Positions 36,133 through 45,891 are shown, counted from the stretch's first letter. The stretch: 64,000 nucleotides of DNA from CAVPWP01 sp050789285 (GCF_050789285.1 NZ_JBOUVX010000002.1:1116001-1180000), one strand, 5' to 3'. Translations and numbers: made by a program. The notes: generated from the letters alone by a model not told the origin.

Positions 36133-37196
36133 GTGTCGAACCCGGGGGGCGGCGGCGTTCCGCGGGAATGAAGGGCGATGGCCTGAAACAGGCTCCCCAT
36201 TTCGTCGGGGTGCGTCAAGCGCCGATGCGCGGCGATGTGCGCGTCCCGCCCCGGACCCGCCTCCATGCCGCGCGCCAGGGCTTGGGCGCGCGCGGTTATG
36301 CCCAGCCGTTCGAGCAGGACACCCTGGGGGACGGGGCGCGTGGCCAGGGCCGGGGCTGCCGCGGCGGCGAGAGCGGAGAAATCGACATGGGCGGTCAGAT
36401 CGGCCTCGCCCGGGCAGGCAAGGGGGTCAACCTTGCGGTGCGCCTGCACGGCCTGGAACGTGTCGCCGGTCCCGCCCCAGTCGCCGTAGTCGACGATCAG
36501 TGCCACGCCCCCCGCGGCGGCGATCCGCTGGCCGATCTCGCCGGTGATGGCGGCGGCCGAGGGGCACAGAGCGACCATGTCGCCCTCGGCGGTGTCGGAC
36601 AGGCGCGGGGCAAGGGCCGCCACAGGGGCGGCGTCGGTCAGGCCGAAGGAAAGACGGCCCTCGACCAGGCCCACGACCCGTTCGCGCCAGCCCGCGCCGG
36701 CGCGCAGGAACTGGCGCACCGGAAGAGCGTCGAAGAATTCGTTGGCCACAAGGAACAGCGGCAGGTCCGGCAGGGTCGTGACATCGGCGTGCCAGGTCGG
36801 GTCCGCGTCGCCCAGCCGCTTGGCCTGGACAGCCCGCAACGCGGGCGAGACCTCGACCAGATGCAGGCGCAGCCCGGCATGGAACCCCGGCACACGCGCC
36901 GTGGTGCGCAGGATGTCGGCCATCAGCGTGCCGCGTCCGGGACCAAGCTCGGCCAAAGCGAAGGGCGCGGGCGCGCCCCGGTCAAGCCAGGCCTGCGCCA
37001 GTGCCAGCCCCAGGCATTCGCCGAACATCTGACTGATCTCGGGCGCGGTGACAAAATCGCCCGCCGCGCCCAGGGGATCGCGCGTGGTATAGTAGCCGTC
37101 GCGCGGGTCAAGAAGGCATTCGACCATGAACTCGGCGATGCTGAGCGGCCCCGTGGCGGCGATGCGGGCCCGAAGGCGGTCAGCCAGCGCGGTCAT
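36129..37196 (-). CDS. Class I SAM-dependent methyltransferase, MidA/NDUFAF7 (COG1565) type
   Basis: This 355-residue protein matches the SAM-dependent methyltransferases related to mitochondrial NDUFAF7/MidA, which methylates an arginine of a complex I subunit. The N-terminal block has ISIAEFM-like SIAEFMVECLLDPRDGYY and GDFVTAPEISQMFGE. Motif I is ELGPGRGTLMADILR. ANEFFDALPVRQF is also typical. The start ATG overlaps the lgt stop and its own stop overlaps pgeF, so the three are translated as a coupled set. The bacterial substrate is not established here. Confidence 0.9.
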   Translation of the reverse strand: MTALADRLRARIAATGPLSIAEFMVECLLDPRDGYYTTRDPLGAAGDFVTAPEISQMFGECLGLALAQAWLDRGAPAPFALAELGPGRGTLMADILRTTARVPGFHAGLRLHLVEVSPALRAVQAKRLGDADPTWHADVTTLPDLPLFLVANEFFDALPVRQFLRAGAGWRERVVGLVEGRLSFGLTDAAPVAALAPRLSDTAEGDMVALCPSAAAITGEIGQRIAAAGGVALIVDYGDWGGTGDTFQAVQAHRKVDPLACPGEADLTAHVDFSALAAAAAPALATRPVPQGVLLERLGITARAQALARGMEAGPGRDAHIAAHRRLTHPDEMGSLFQAIALHSRGTPPPPGFDT

Positions 37197-38095
37197 GCCG
37201 CCTTCGTCCGCCCGCCTGGTCGCGCCCGTGCGATCAGCCAGAGCCCGGCCGCGATCATCGGCAGCGACAGAAGCTGGCCCATGGTCACGCCCAGCGGCCC
37301 AAGGCTCAGGACATGGCCAAGCGGGTTGCCGGGGGTAATGAACTGCTCGTCCGCGACGCGGAAGAACTCGACGAAGAACCGCGCTGCCCCATAGCCCGCA
37401 AGGAACATGCCCATGACCGCGCCCGGTGTCTTCAGCCAGCCCCGACGCCAGACAAGCCAGAACAGCACAAGCGCCAGCGCAAGCCCCTCGAGCCCCGCCT
37501 GATACAGCTGCGAGGGGTGGCGGGCGCAGAACCCCTCGATCACGCCGGGGCAATCCTGCGCGCGTGGGCCGGGAAAGATCACGCCCCAGGGCAGATCGGT
37601 CGGCCGTCCCCAGAGCTCGCCGTTGATGAAGTTCGACAACCGCCCGAACATCAGCCCAAGCGGCGTGCCCAGCGCAAGAAGGTCCCCCACGCCAAGGATC
37701 GAAAGCCCGTGGCGGCGGCAGAAGAGAAGCCCCGCCACGACCACGCCCAGAAAACCGCCGTGGAAGGACATGCCGCCCTGCCAGACCTTCAGGATCTCGA
37801 GCGGGTTCGCAAGGTAGTAGGCGGGCTGGTAGAACAGCACGAAGCCAAGCCGCCCGCCGACGATGATGCCGACGATGATGCCGGTCACCATCTCTTCGAC
37901 CTGCTGGGGCGTCATCGTGGGCGCCTCGTTCAGGAAAAGCCGCGGGGTCTTCACCGCCCGGGTGATGATCGTCCAGCCGACCAGGACCGCGGCGATGTAG
38001 GCCAATGCGTACCAGCGCAGCGCGAAGGTGAAGTCGCCGATCTCGATCGAGAAGAGCTCGGGCGAGATCTCGGGAAAGGGTATGGCGAAGAGCAT
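37193..38095 (-). CDS. lgt: Prolipoprotein diacylglyceryl transferase Lgt
   Basis: Lgt moves a diacylglyceryl group from phosphatidylglycerol to the lipobox cysteine of preprolipoproteins (for example Pal in this window). The 300-residue inner-membrane protein has about seven helices and the Lgt signature GRLSNFINGELWGRPT, including the essential Arg and Asn. The catalytic region WQGGMSFHGGF with its conserved His lies around residue 105. It heads the lgt-methyltransferase-pgeF unit and is divergent from ubiK. Confidence 0.96.
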   Translation of the reverse strand: MLFAIPFPEISPELFSIEIGDFTFALRWYALAYIAAVLVGWTIITRAVKTPRLFLNEAPTMTPQQVEEMVTGIIVGIIVGGRLGFVLFYQPAYYLANPLEILKVWQGGMSFHGGFLGVVVAGLLFCRRHGLSILGVGDLLALGTPLGLMFGRLSNFINGELWGRPTDLPWGVIFPGPRAQDCPGVIEGFCARHPSQLYQAGLEGLALALVLFWLVWRRGWLKTPGAVMGMFLAGYGAARFFVEFFRVADEQFITPGNPLGHVLSLGPLGVTMGQLLSLPMIAAGLWLIARARPGGRTKAA

Positions 38096-38226
38096 GGGCT
38101 GAGTGGACCCGGGCCGGGGGCAATGTCAACGGGGTCGACGGGGCGCGTGTGCGGGGTGCTTTCGCGGGGTGCTTGCACGTGGCGGTTCGAAGGCCATATA
38201 GCAGGGGAAACCGGAAGGGACGAGCC

Positions 38227-38481
38227 ATGCAGACCCGCAACAAGATCCTCGACGACCTGTCGCAACTGATGACCAACGCCATGGGCGTGGCGCAGGGTGC
38301 CAAGGACGAAGCCGAGACCGCGTTCAGGGGCATGATCGACCGCTGGCTTGCCGAGCGCGATTTCGTCACGCGTGAGGAGTTCGACGCCGTCCGCGCCATG
38401 GCGCAGAAGGCCCGCGAAGAGAACGAGGCGCTGTCCGCGCGCCTTGCCGCGCTGGAAGCCGCCGCTGGCAAGGCGAACTGA
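38227..38481 (+). CDS. ubiK: Ubiquinone biosynthesis accessory factor UbiK (BMFP family)
   Basis: This 84-residue protein belongs to the YqiC/BMFP family, whose E. coli member UbiK assists aerobic ubiquinone synthesis with UbiJ and binds lipids. The N-terminal part (1-40, ILDDLSQLMTNAMGV) is amphipathic. The C-terminal part (45-80, FVTREEFDAVRAMAQKAREE) is a trimeric coiled coil, as is typical. The ATG at 38227 has an AAGGGA site. It has a shared 131-base region with divergent lgt. Confidence 0.88.
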   Translation: MQTRNKILDDLSQLMTNAMGVAQGAKDEAETAFRGMIDRWLAERDFVTREEFDAVRAMAQKAREENEALSARLAALEAAAGKAN

Positions 38482-38795
38482 CCCGGGGACGGCCGGGCGC
38501 GCGATTCCGGCTGCGCGTGCACCTTCATAAAGAACGCACCCAGACGCGACGGCGTGGCAGACGCCGCGCCTCAGCCCCGCGTGAACATCTGCGCTTTTCC
38601 GATGGCGCCCGGTCTCTGCGGCGGCGCGCGTCGCACGAAAAAAACCGCGGCGGTCCTGAATTCCCCCTTTACAGACCCCCCCTTTGCGCACACCATATCT
38701 AGTAAGGATACGGGTGACGAAACGCCGATCCTTGAGCAGGCACCCAAGCTTTGTGGGCCTCGACGCCCGTAAAGCTATAACCCATGAGGCCGCGC
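38482..38795. other. 314-base gap between ubiK and the YbjN gene
   Basis: I see no supported gene. A 6-bp hairpin (CGGCGT with ACGCCG, 38550-38566) lies 70 bases after ubiK and could be part of a terminator. Between 38660 and 38715 the base composition drops in GC and includes TTTACA, TTGCGC and CATATCT, so the YbjN promoter is probably here, but spacing does not allow a firm call. Confidence 0.4.
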
Positions 38796-39299
38796 ATGTC
38801 GCTTTCCGAGCAGTACTTCTCGACCGACGACCTACACCCCATCGACATCGTCGAGCACATCGCCGAACACCACGACTGGGACTTCGACCGGGTGGGCGAC
38901 GACCAGATCGCGATGGCTGTCGAGGGGCAGTGGCGGACCTATTCGATCACGCTGGCCTGGTCGCCGCACGACGAGACGCTGCGGCTGATCTGCACCTTCG
39001 AGATGGAGCCGCCCGAGGACAAGCTTGCCGCGCTTTACGAAACGTTGAACTGCGTGAACGACAGCTGCTGGGCGGGGGCCTTCACCTATTGGCACGCGCA
39101 GCGGCTGATGGTCTGGCGCTACGGCCTTGTGCTTGCCGGCGGACAGATCGCCGGGCCCGAGCAGATCGACACGCTGATCAACGCCGCCGTTCTGACCGCC
39201 GAGCGGTTCTATCCGGCGTTCCAGCTTGTCGCCTGGGCCGACAAGTCGCCGCAGGATGCGATGAAGGTCGCCATCGCCGAGGCCTACGGCACCGCCTGA
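38796..39299 (+). CDS. YbjN domain-containing protein
   Basis: This 167-residue acidic cytoplasmic protein matches the YbjN (type III secretion chaperone-like) fold. The block VEGQWRTYSITLAWSPHDETLRLICTFE is, as two parts, VEGQWRTYSITLAW and DETLRLICTFEM. It ends with ADKSPQDAMKVAIAEAYG, which is typical of the alphaproteobacterial members. E. coli YbjN suppresses temperature-sensitive growth, but its role is not clear. ATG 38796 is preferred over 38784 because GAGG lies 6 bases before it. A repeat and a good terminator follow. Confidence 0.85.
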   Translation: MSLSEQYFSTDDLHPIDIVEHIAEHHDWDFDRVGDDQIAMAVEGQWRTYSITLAWSPHDETLRLICTFEMEPPEDKLAALYETLNCVNDSCWAGAFTYWHAQRLMVWRYGLVLAGGQIAGPEQIDTLINAAVLTAERFYPAFQLVAWADKSPQDAMKVAIAEAYGTA

Positions 39300-39314
39300 G
39301 GCGCTTCGCGCCGA

Positions 39315-39367
39315 AAGCCGCCTGTAGCGGCTTGCCTTCGGCGAGGATATTTATCACCAAGAAGAAA
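39315..39367 (+). repeat. Copy of dispersed AAGAAGAA intergenic repeat (copy E)
   Basis: A hairpin (AAGCCGC-CTGTA-GCGGCTT) is followed by CGGCGAGGATATTTATC and CCAAGAAGAAA. It lies between the YbjN gene and proC and runs into the terminator below. Confidence 0.55.
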
Positions 39368-39392
39368 GGCCCGCGGGGTGCTGCGGGCCTTT
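39365..39392 (+). terminator. Intrinsic terminator after the YbjN gene
   Basis: A 10-bp perfect stem, AAAGGCCCGC with GCGGGCCTTT, has an 8-base loop and ends in a short T run, just 22 bases before the proC start. Confidence 0.75.
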
Positions 39393-39414
39393 GCGTTTCG
39401 AGGGGGACCAGAGG

Positions 39415-40226
<812 letters not shown>

Positions 40227-40230
<4 letters not shown>

Positions 40231-40562
40231 CTATCACCTTTGATGAGTTCCTCAAGGTCGACATCCGTGTCGGGCGGATCACAAGGGCTGAACCCTTTCC
40301 CGAGGCGCGCAAGCCCGCGATCAAGCTTTGGGTCGATTTCGGGCCAGGGATCGGCGAGAAGAAGTCCTCGGCCCAGATCACGCGACACTACCGCGTCGAG
40401 GACCTGCCGGGGCGACAGGTCCTTGCGGTGGTCAACTTTCCGCCGCGCCAGATCGGCAAGTTCCTGTCCGAGGTCCTTGTCCTTGGCGTGCCGGACGAGG
40501 AGGGCGAGGTGGTGCTGATCGGGCCGGGCCATACGGTGCCGGTCGGAGGGAGGATGTATTGA
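40227..40562 (+). CDS. csaA: tRNA-binding domain protein, CsaA type
   Basis: This 111-residue protein is a stand-alone tRNA-binding OB-fold like CsaA, which has been called a secretion chaperone in Bacillus. The fold is marked by FLKVDIRVGRITRAEPFPEA and VLAVVNFPPRQIG, and the end VVLIGPGHTVPVG. It probably works as a dimer in the cytoplasm. It overlaps proC and the following TTG start at both ends, so the three genes are a coupled unit. Confidence 0.92.
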
Positions 40563-41515
40563 AACCGACGCTTCTCATCACCCGCGCCCTGCCCGAAGCG
40601 GTGCTGGACCGGGCGCGCGCGCACTTCGACGTGACGCTTCACGACAAGGCCGCCCCCCTGACCGAGGCCGAGGCCGCGGCCGCCCTTGCAACTTACGACG
40701 CGATCCTGCCCACGCTGGGCGACGGGTTCCGGGGCCGCGCCTTCGATGGCGGGCCGCACCGCTGCAAGGTGCTGGCGAATTTCGGGGTTGGCTACAACCA
40801 CATCGACGTCGCCGCCGCGAAGTCTGCGGGCCTGATCGTCACGAACACCCCCGGTGCGGTCACCGATGCCACCGCCGACATCGCCCTGACGCTGATCCTG
40901 ATGGTCTGCCGCCGCGCGGGCGAGGGCGAGCGGCGGGTGCGCGCCGGCCAGTGGCGCGGCTGGGCCCCGACGCAGCTGCTGGGAACCCATGTCACCGGCC
41001 GGACTGTCGGCATCATCGGCATGGGGCGGATCGGCAAGGCCATCGCGCGGCGGTGCCACTTCGGCTTCGAGATGGAGGTGATCTATTACAACCGCAGCCA
41101 GATCACCGACCCGCATGTGCCGGGGATGCAGATCGACAGCCTGACCGACCTTCTGCAAAGCGCTGACATCGCCGTTCTCGCGGTGCCGGCCACGCCCGAA
41201 ACGAAGCACCTGATCGGGCCGGCCGAGCTTCGGGCGCTTGGCCCGCGCAGCTATCTGGTGAACATTGCACGCGGCGACGTGGTCGACGAGGCGGCACTGG
41301 TGACCGCGCTCAAGGACGGCACGATTGCCGGGGCGGGGCTTGACGTCTACGAGCGCGAGCCCGAGCTTGCGCCGGGCCTGACCGAGTGCGAGAACGCGGT
41401 CCTTCTGCCGCATCTCGGCACGGCCGCCCTCGAAGTGCGCGAGGCGATGGGCTTCATGGCGCTGGCCAATGCCGAAGCCGTGGTCGAAGGGCGTCAGCCC
41501 CCCAACCCGGTCTGA
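40559..41515 (+). CDS. 2-hydroxyacid dehydrogenase (glyoxylate/hydroxypyruvate reductase or D-glycerate dehydrogenase)
   Basis: This 318-residue protein is an NAD(P)-dependent D-2-hydroxyacid dehydrogenase. It has the nucleotide motif GIIGMGRIGKAIARR and the catalytic residues Arg (NIARGDVVDE), Glu (YEREPEL) and His (LLPHLGTA). Overall it resembles D-glycerate dehydrogenases of the glyoxylate reductase group. The start is a TTG at 40559 that overlaps the csaA stop (TTGA), with a strong GGAGGGAGGA site before it. The exact substrate cannot be fixed. Its 3' end overlaps the convergent MFS gene by 22 bases. Confidence 0.9.
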   Translation: MKPTLLITRALPEAVLDRARAHFDVTLHDKAAPLTEAEAAAALATYDAILPTLGDGFRGRAFDGGPHRCKVLANFGVGYNHIDVAAAKSAGLIVTNTPGAVTDATADIALTLILMVCRRAGEGERRVRAGQWRGWAPTQLLGTHVTGRTVGIIGMGRIGKAIARRCHFGFEMEVIYYNRSQITDPHVPGMQIDSLTDLLQSADIAVLAVPATPETKHLIGPAELRALGPRSYLVNIARGDVVDEAALVTALKDGTIAGAGLDVYEREPELAPGLTECENAVLLPHLGTAALEVREAMGFMALANAEAVVEGRQPPNPV

Positions 41516-42654
41516 CCCGAGGCCGGCCGAACCCGGCTCAGGGCCGCGACCAGGCCCGCGGCGACGGCTGCGGTTCCCCACATCGCGGTCCATCCGAACT
41601 GGGTCGAGATCTGCCCAAGGATCGGCGGCGACAGCAGATACCCCATGTAGGCCACGCTGGTCACGGTGGCGAGCATCGGACCGCGCCGCGCCGGATCGGC
41701 GCCGCGTGCGACAGCGCGAAAGACCGCCGGCTCGATCGGGCCGACGCCCATGCCCGCCACGAGAAACAGCGCCAGAAGCAGCCAGACCGGCCCGGCATGG
41801 GGCAGAAGCGCGAAGGCGGGCAGGGCAAGGCAGGCCGCCAGCGTGACGGTGCCGCGCGCGGTCAGCCGTGCCTCGAGTTCGTGGGCGGCGAGCCGCCCCA
41901 GCGCCAGACCCAGAACGAAGGCCGCGGGCGCCAGGCCCGAAAGCGCGGGCGCCGCCCCTCGCACGGTTTCTAGGAAGATCGCGGCCCAGCTGTTCGACGA
42001 GGATTCCTGGAACGCCGAGCAGGCGGCCATCACCCCGAAAAGCAGCGCCACGCCCCGCAGGGATGCCGTGCCGCGCCGGGCGGGAAGCGCGTCCGGCGTC
42101 TGGTGACGTCCGCAGACGCGTTCGATCGAGGCCGAGGCCACGAGGATCAGCGTCACGCCGCCGAAGATCGCTGCCAGCCCGACGCCTTCGCCCCGCAACC
42201 AGCCCGCGCCCGCGCTTGCGCCCAGCATGGCAAGGGGAAAGACCGCGTGCATCCGGTTGAACAGTCGCCCGCCCGTGTCTTCCTCGATCCGCGCGATGCG
42301 GGAATTGAGCGAGATGTCGAGCGCCCCCGAGGCCGCGCCGAGGATCGCGAAGGCAAGGATCAGTCCCGGAAGACCCGGCGCCACCGCCAGTGCCGCGGTG
42401 CCCAGCGCGAAGGACAGCATGCAGGCGGGAATCGCCCACGGGCGGATCAGACCGACGCGCCGGCCGAAGACCTGCATCACGGGAAGGGCCGCCAGCGTCA
42501 TCACGCCCAGGGCAAGACCGTAGCCCGCCGGATCGAGGCCGGCGCGCGCCTGCACGGCCGGGGCCGAGGCCGCGAGAGCGCCCCAGAAGAACCCCGCCGC
42601 GGCATAGGCCGCGCCGACCGAAAGGGTCTGCACCCGGGCGGACAGTTGCGTCAT
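41494..42654 (-). CDS. MFS transporter
   Basis: This 386-residue protein has about twelve hydrophobic helices and the layout of a major facilitator superfamily exporter. The cytoplasmic loop between helices 2 and 3 has GRRVGLIRPW, and helices 4-5 have GAASGALDISLNSRIARIEE with the NRMHAVFPL continuation, a pattern seen in sugar/drug exporter-like members. The substrate is unknown. It is followed on the same strand by tdk, 18 bases upstream in transcription order. The 3' ends of this gene and the dehydrogenase overlap. Confidence 0.88.
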   Translation of the reverse strand: MTQLSARVQTLSVGAAYAAAGFFWGALAASAPAVQARAGLDPAGYGLALGVMTLAALPVMQVFGRRVGLIRPWAIPACMLSFALGTAALAVAPGLPGLILAFAILGAASGALDISLNSRIARIEEDTGGRLFNRMHAVFPLAMLGASAGAGWLRGEGVGLAAIFGGVTLILVASASIERVCGRHQTPDALPARRGTASLRGVALLFGVMAACSAFQESSSNSWAAIFLETVRGAAPALSGLAPAAFVLGLALGRLAAHELEARLTARGTVTLAACLALPAFALLPHAGPVWLLLALFLVAGMGVGPIEPAVFRAVARGADPARRGPMLATVTSVAYMGYLLSPPILGQISTQFGWTAMWGTAAVAAGLVAALSRVRPASGQTGLGG

Positions 42655-42672
42655 CGGGGCGTCATTGGGGCG

Positions 42673-43263
42673 TCATTCGGGGGTCCGGTCGCCGACGGCT
42701 TCGCGCCAGTGCCGGCGGCACAGCGAAACGTAGGTCTCGTTCCCTCCGATCTGGACCTGGGCGCCTTCGGTCAGGGCCTTGCCATCCTCGTTGAGCCGGA
42801 CGACCATGGTCGCCTTCTTGCCGCAGTGGCAGATGGTGCGCGCCTCGCGCATCTCGTCGGCCAGCGCCAGAAGGGCGGCCGAGCCGGGGAAAAGCTCGCC
42901 CCGGAAATCGACGCGCAGCCCATAGCACATGACCGGCACGTCAAGGTCATCGACCGCGCGGGCAAGCTGCCAGACCTGCGCCTTCTCGAGAAACTGCGCC
43001 TCGTCGATGAAGACGCAGGCGACCGGTCCCTGCTTCAGGCGGCGGCCGATCTTCTGGTAGAGATCCTCGCCCGGGGCGAAGGTGTCGGCGCTGGCCGAGA
43101 TGCCGATGCGCGACCCGACGCGGCCCCCGCCCACCCGCCCGTCGACGGCCGCGTTCATCAGATAGGTCTCCATCCCCCGCTCGCGGTAGTTGTAGGACGC
43201 CTGCAGAAGCAGCGTCGACTTGCCCGCGTTCATGGTCGAGTAGTGGAAATAGAGCTTGGCCAT
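42673..43263 (-). CDS. tdk: Thymidine kinase
   Basis: Tdk phosphorylates thymidine for salvage. The 196-residue type II enzyme has the P-loop STMNAGKSTLLLQ (about 9-21), the DEAQFL motif with its Asp near 87, and zinc-binding cysteines in TICHCGKKA and SLCRRHW. The lasso-like GNETYVSLC end is present. Length is normal for the family. It is transcribed leftwards ahead of the MFS gene. Confidence 0.95.
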   Translation of the reverse strand: MAKLYFHYSTMNAGKSTLLLQASYNYRERGMETYLMNAAVDGRVGGGRVGSRIGISASADTFAPGEDLYQKIGRRLKQGPVACVFIDEAQFLEKAQVWQLARAVDDLDVPVMCYGLRVDFRGELFPGSAALLALADEMREARTICHCGKKATMVVRLNEDGKALTEGAQVQIGGNETYVSLCRRHWREAVGDRTPE

Positions 43264-43400
43264 GGGCGTTGGCTAGCGCGGGGGGCGGGGAAGGGCAAGA
43301 CGGGGCGAGGGCGCCGGTTTCGATTGGCCGTCACGTATCCTAGGGGCAGGTGGGAGAGGGGCGGACGGCCCCTGCCGCGTTACCTCGGGCGTCCGCCCTC

Positions 43401-44381
43401 TCAGCTGCCGTCGCCCCAGCTGTCGACCGCGCGGCGGAAGACCGTCCAGTCGACGTTTCCGCCCGACGCCACCACGATCACGGCGTCGCCCTCGACTTCG
43501 TCGGGACGGTAAAGCGCCGCGGCCAGCGCCACGGCCCCGCCCGGTTCGAGGACGATGCGGAGGCGCGCAAAGGCGGCGGCCATGGCGCGCAGCGCCTCGT
43601 CGTCGCTGACGGCAAGGCCGGGGCCGCAGAGGCGGGCCATGATCGGGAATGTCAGCTGGCCCGGGGCCGGCGTCACGATCGCGTCGCAGAGCGACCCGCC
43701 GTTGCGCTCGTTCCGCTCGATCCGGCCGGAGGCCAACGAGCGGGCGACATCGTCGAAGTCCCGGGGTTCCACCGGACGGGCGCGCAGCCCTGGCGCGCGC
43801 CCCTCGAGCGCCAGCGCGATTCCCGAGGTCAGCCCGCCGCCCCCGCAGCAGACAAGGACATCGGCCCGGGTCACCCCTTCGGCGGCGGCCTGATCGGCGA
43901 TTTCGAGGCCCGTCGTGCCCTGTCCCGCGATGACCATCGGGTCGTCGAAGGGCTTGACCAGAGTCAGGCCACGCTCGGCCGCAAGGGTCGCGCCCAGGCT
44001 GTCGCGGTCGTCGAGCGCGCGGTCGTAAAGGATCACCTCGGCCCCCAGCGCGCGGGTGTTGGCGACCTTCACCTCGGGCGCGTCCTTGGGCATGACGATG
44101 ACCGCGGGCACGCCGAATTCGGCGGCCGCCTGCGCCACCCCCTGCGCGTGGTTGCCCGAGGAATAGGCGATCACGCCGTGCCGCCGCGTCGCGGGGTCCA
44201 TCGCCGACAGGGCCGACCGGGCGCCCCGGTACTTGAACGATCCGGTCTTCTGCAGGGCTTCGGCCTTTACCAGCACGCGCCGGCCGGCGATCCGGTCTAG
44301 GAACGGCGAGGTCAGAAGCGGGGTCACCCGGGCATGGCCCTTCAGGCGCAGGGCGGCGGCAGCGATGTCGTCGAAGGTCAT
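43401..44381 (-). CDS. Threonine/serine dehydratase-like PLP enzyme
   Basis: This 326-residue fold-type II PLP enzyme resembles catabolic threonine/serine dehydratases and serine racemases. The Schiff-base Lys is Lys50 in KTGSFKYRGA. The substrate loop SSGNHAQG and the phosphate-binding loop CGGGGLTSG are intact. It has no regulatory ACT domain. It is the last gene of a three-gene set with an alpha/beta hydrolase and a haloacid dehalogenase, each overlapping the next by 4 bases. Dehydratase, racemase or hydroxyaspartate activity cannot be told apart here. Confidence 0.88.
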   Translation of the reverse strand: MTFDDIAAAALRLKGHARVTPLLTSPFLDRIAGRRVLVKAEALQKTGSFKYRGARSALSAMDPATRRHGVIAYSSGNHAQGVAQAAAEFGVPAVIVMPKDAPEVKVANTRALGAEVILYDRALDDRDSLGATLAAERGLTLVKPFDDPMVIAGQGTTGLEIADQAAAEGVTRADVLVCCGGGGLTSGIALALEGRAPGLRARPVEPRDFDDVARSLASGRIERNERNGGSLCDAIVTPAPGQLTFPIMARLCGPGLAVSDDEALRAMAAAFARLRIVLEPGGAVALAAALYRPDEVEGDAVIVVASGGNVDWTVFRRAVDSWGDGS

Positions 44382-45208
44382 TGCAGGGCCTCGATCCAGG
44401 CATGAAGGGCGGCCAGCGCCTCGGGCTCGTCCAGGAAGGGGACGTGGCCGCGTCCGGGCACGGTGGCCACGATCATGTCGGGGCGCCGCGCCGTCATGCG
44501 CGCGGCGGTTTCCGCCGACAGCAGCGACGAGCGCGCGCCCCGGATCAGGGCAAGCGGCAGCCCCTGAAGCGCGTCGAAGAGCGGCCAGAGATCGGGCGCC
44601 GGCGCGGCCCCGTCGGCCTGGTTGAAGGTGGCGGCAAGCGCGGGGTCGTAGGCGATGTGCAGGCCCTCGGGCGTTTCGACGAAGTTGTGACGCACCTCGT
44701 CGCGCCAGCGGCTGTCGGGAACCCCGGTGAACTCGGGGAAAAGCGCGGCGCGGGCCTTCGCCGCCGTCTCGAGATCGGGAAAGCCCGGGTCGGTCCCGAC
44801 GTAGCTGCGGATCGCGGCCAGTCCGCGCGGGTCGAGTTCGGGCCCGATGTCGTTGAGGCAGACGCCGATCAGCCGGTCTTTCGCGCTAGCCGCAAGGACC
44901 ATGGCGACGAGGCCGCCGCGCGACGTACCGAGGATCGCCACCCTGCGAAGACCCAGATGGTCGAGCAGGGCAAGGACATCGCGCGTCTCGGTCTCGACAG
45001 TGTAGGTCGCCGGGTCGGCGCGATCCGACAGCCCGCGCCCGCGCGCGTCAAGCCGGATCACACGCTGGTCCGCAAGGTGCGGGGCGACGTAGTCGAAGTC
45101 GCGCCCGTTCCGGGTGAGGCCGGGCAGGCACAGAAGCGGCAGCCCGCCGCCGCCCGTGTCGTCGTAGTGCAGACGGGTGCCGTCGAAGGAGGCGAAGCGC
45201 GGCATCAC
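44378..45208 (-). CDS. Alpha/beta hydrolase
   Basis: This 276-residue protein has the alpha/beta hydrolase fold: oxyanion region CLPGLTRNGRDF, nucleophile elbow GTSRGG (Ser96) and the catalytic His in GRGHVPFLDEP. The strand that normally ends in the acid (SDLLS in close relatives) reads RGARSSLLS, so the usual Asp is Ser. Another acid may serve. The start is GTG at 45208, which overlaps the dehalogenase stop; the next codon is ATG. Its stop overlaps the dehydratase start. Substrate unknown. Confidence 0.87.
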   Translation of the reverse strand: MMPRFASFDGTRLHYDDTGGGGLPLLCLPGLTRNGRDFDYVAPHLADQRVIRLDARGRGLSDRADPATYTVETETRDVLALLDHLGLRRVAILGTSRGGLVAMVLAASAKDRLIGVCLNDIGPELDPRGLAAIRSYVGTDPGFPDLETAAKARAALFPEFTGVPDSRWRDEVRHNFVETPEGLHIAYDPALAATFNQADGAAPAPDLWPLFDALQGLPLALIRGARSSLLSAETAARMTARRPDMIVATVPGRGHVPFLDEPEALAALHAWIEALQ

Positions 45209-45891
45209 AGGCTCCGCGCCAATTGGGGAATGTCCGACAGGTCGCGCAGGATCCGCTCGGGCCGGCCCGGCAGGCGGTCGGGCGGCTCGCCCGCGCGGTT
45301 GACCCAGGCGGTGCGGAAGCCGAAATGCGCGGCTCCGGCGGCGTCCCAGCCGTTCGACGAGACGAACAGGACGTCGGACGGGTGCACGCCCAGCCGGGCC
45401 TCGACCAGCTTGTAGACGCGCGCGTCGGGCTTGAAGACCCCGACCTCCTCGACCGACAGGACCGCGTCGAGATGCAGCCCGATCCCGGCCGAAGCCACCG
45501 CCGACGCCAGCATGTCAGGCGCACCGTTCGACAGGATCGCGGTCGTCATCCCCTCGCCCTTCAGCGCCCGCAGCATGGCGGGGACCTCGGGATAGGCGTC
45601 AAGCTCGCGGTAAAGCGCCAGAAGCCGGTCGCGCAGGCGGGGATCGTCAAGACCCAGGGCGGCCAGCGTCCAGTCCAGACCGTCCTGCGTCACCTGCCAG
45701 AAATCGGTATGTTCGCCCAGGATCGTGCGCAGCCAGGTGTAGCTCAGCTGCTTCTGGCGCCAGAATTCGGCCAGCTTCGGCCAGGCCTCGGCGAGCGCCT
45801 CGTTGCCGGGCTCGGCCGCGGCGCGGCGGGCCGCCGAGGCGACGTCGAAAAGGGTGCCATAGGCATCGAAGATTGCGGCGCGGATCGTCAT
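45205..45891 (-). CDS. Haloacid dehalogenase type II (L-2-haloacid dehalogenase family)
   Basis: This 228-residue HAD-superfamily protein fits the type II haloacid dehalogenases. The nucleophile is Asp9 in FDAYGTLFD. Motif II is LSNGAPDML, the Lys is in VGVFKPDARVY, and motif IV is VSSNGWDAAGA. It would hydrolyse 2-haloacids to 2-hydroxyacids, but many family members act on other small acids. It heads the three-gene leftward set. Confidence 0.9.
   Translation of the reverse strand: MTIRAAIFDAYGTLFDVASAARRAAAEPGNEALAEAWPKLAEFWRQKQLSYTWLRTILGEHTDFWQVTQDGLDWTLAALGLDDPRLRDRLLALYRELDAYPEVPAMLRALKGEGMTTAILSNGAPDMLASAVASAGIGLHLDAVLSVEEVGVFKPDARVYKLVEARLGVHPSDVLFVSSNGWDAAGAAHFGFRTAWVNRAGEPPDRLPGRPERILRDLSDIPQLARSL

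Noticed and set aside
36129..38528. An 799-codon leftward open frame running from the methyltransferase through lgt
   Set aside because: Only the part from 37196 down is the methyltransferase; the rest is a shadow of lgt and ubiK.
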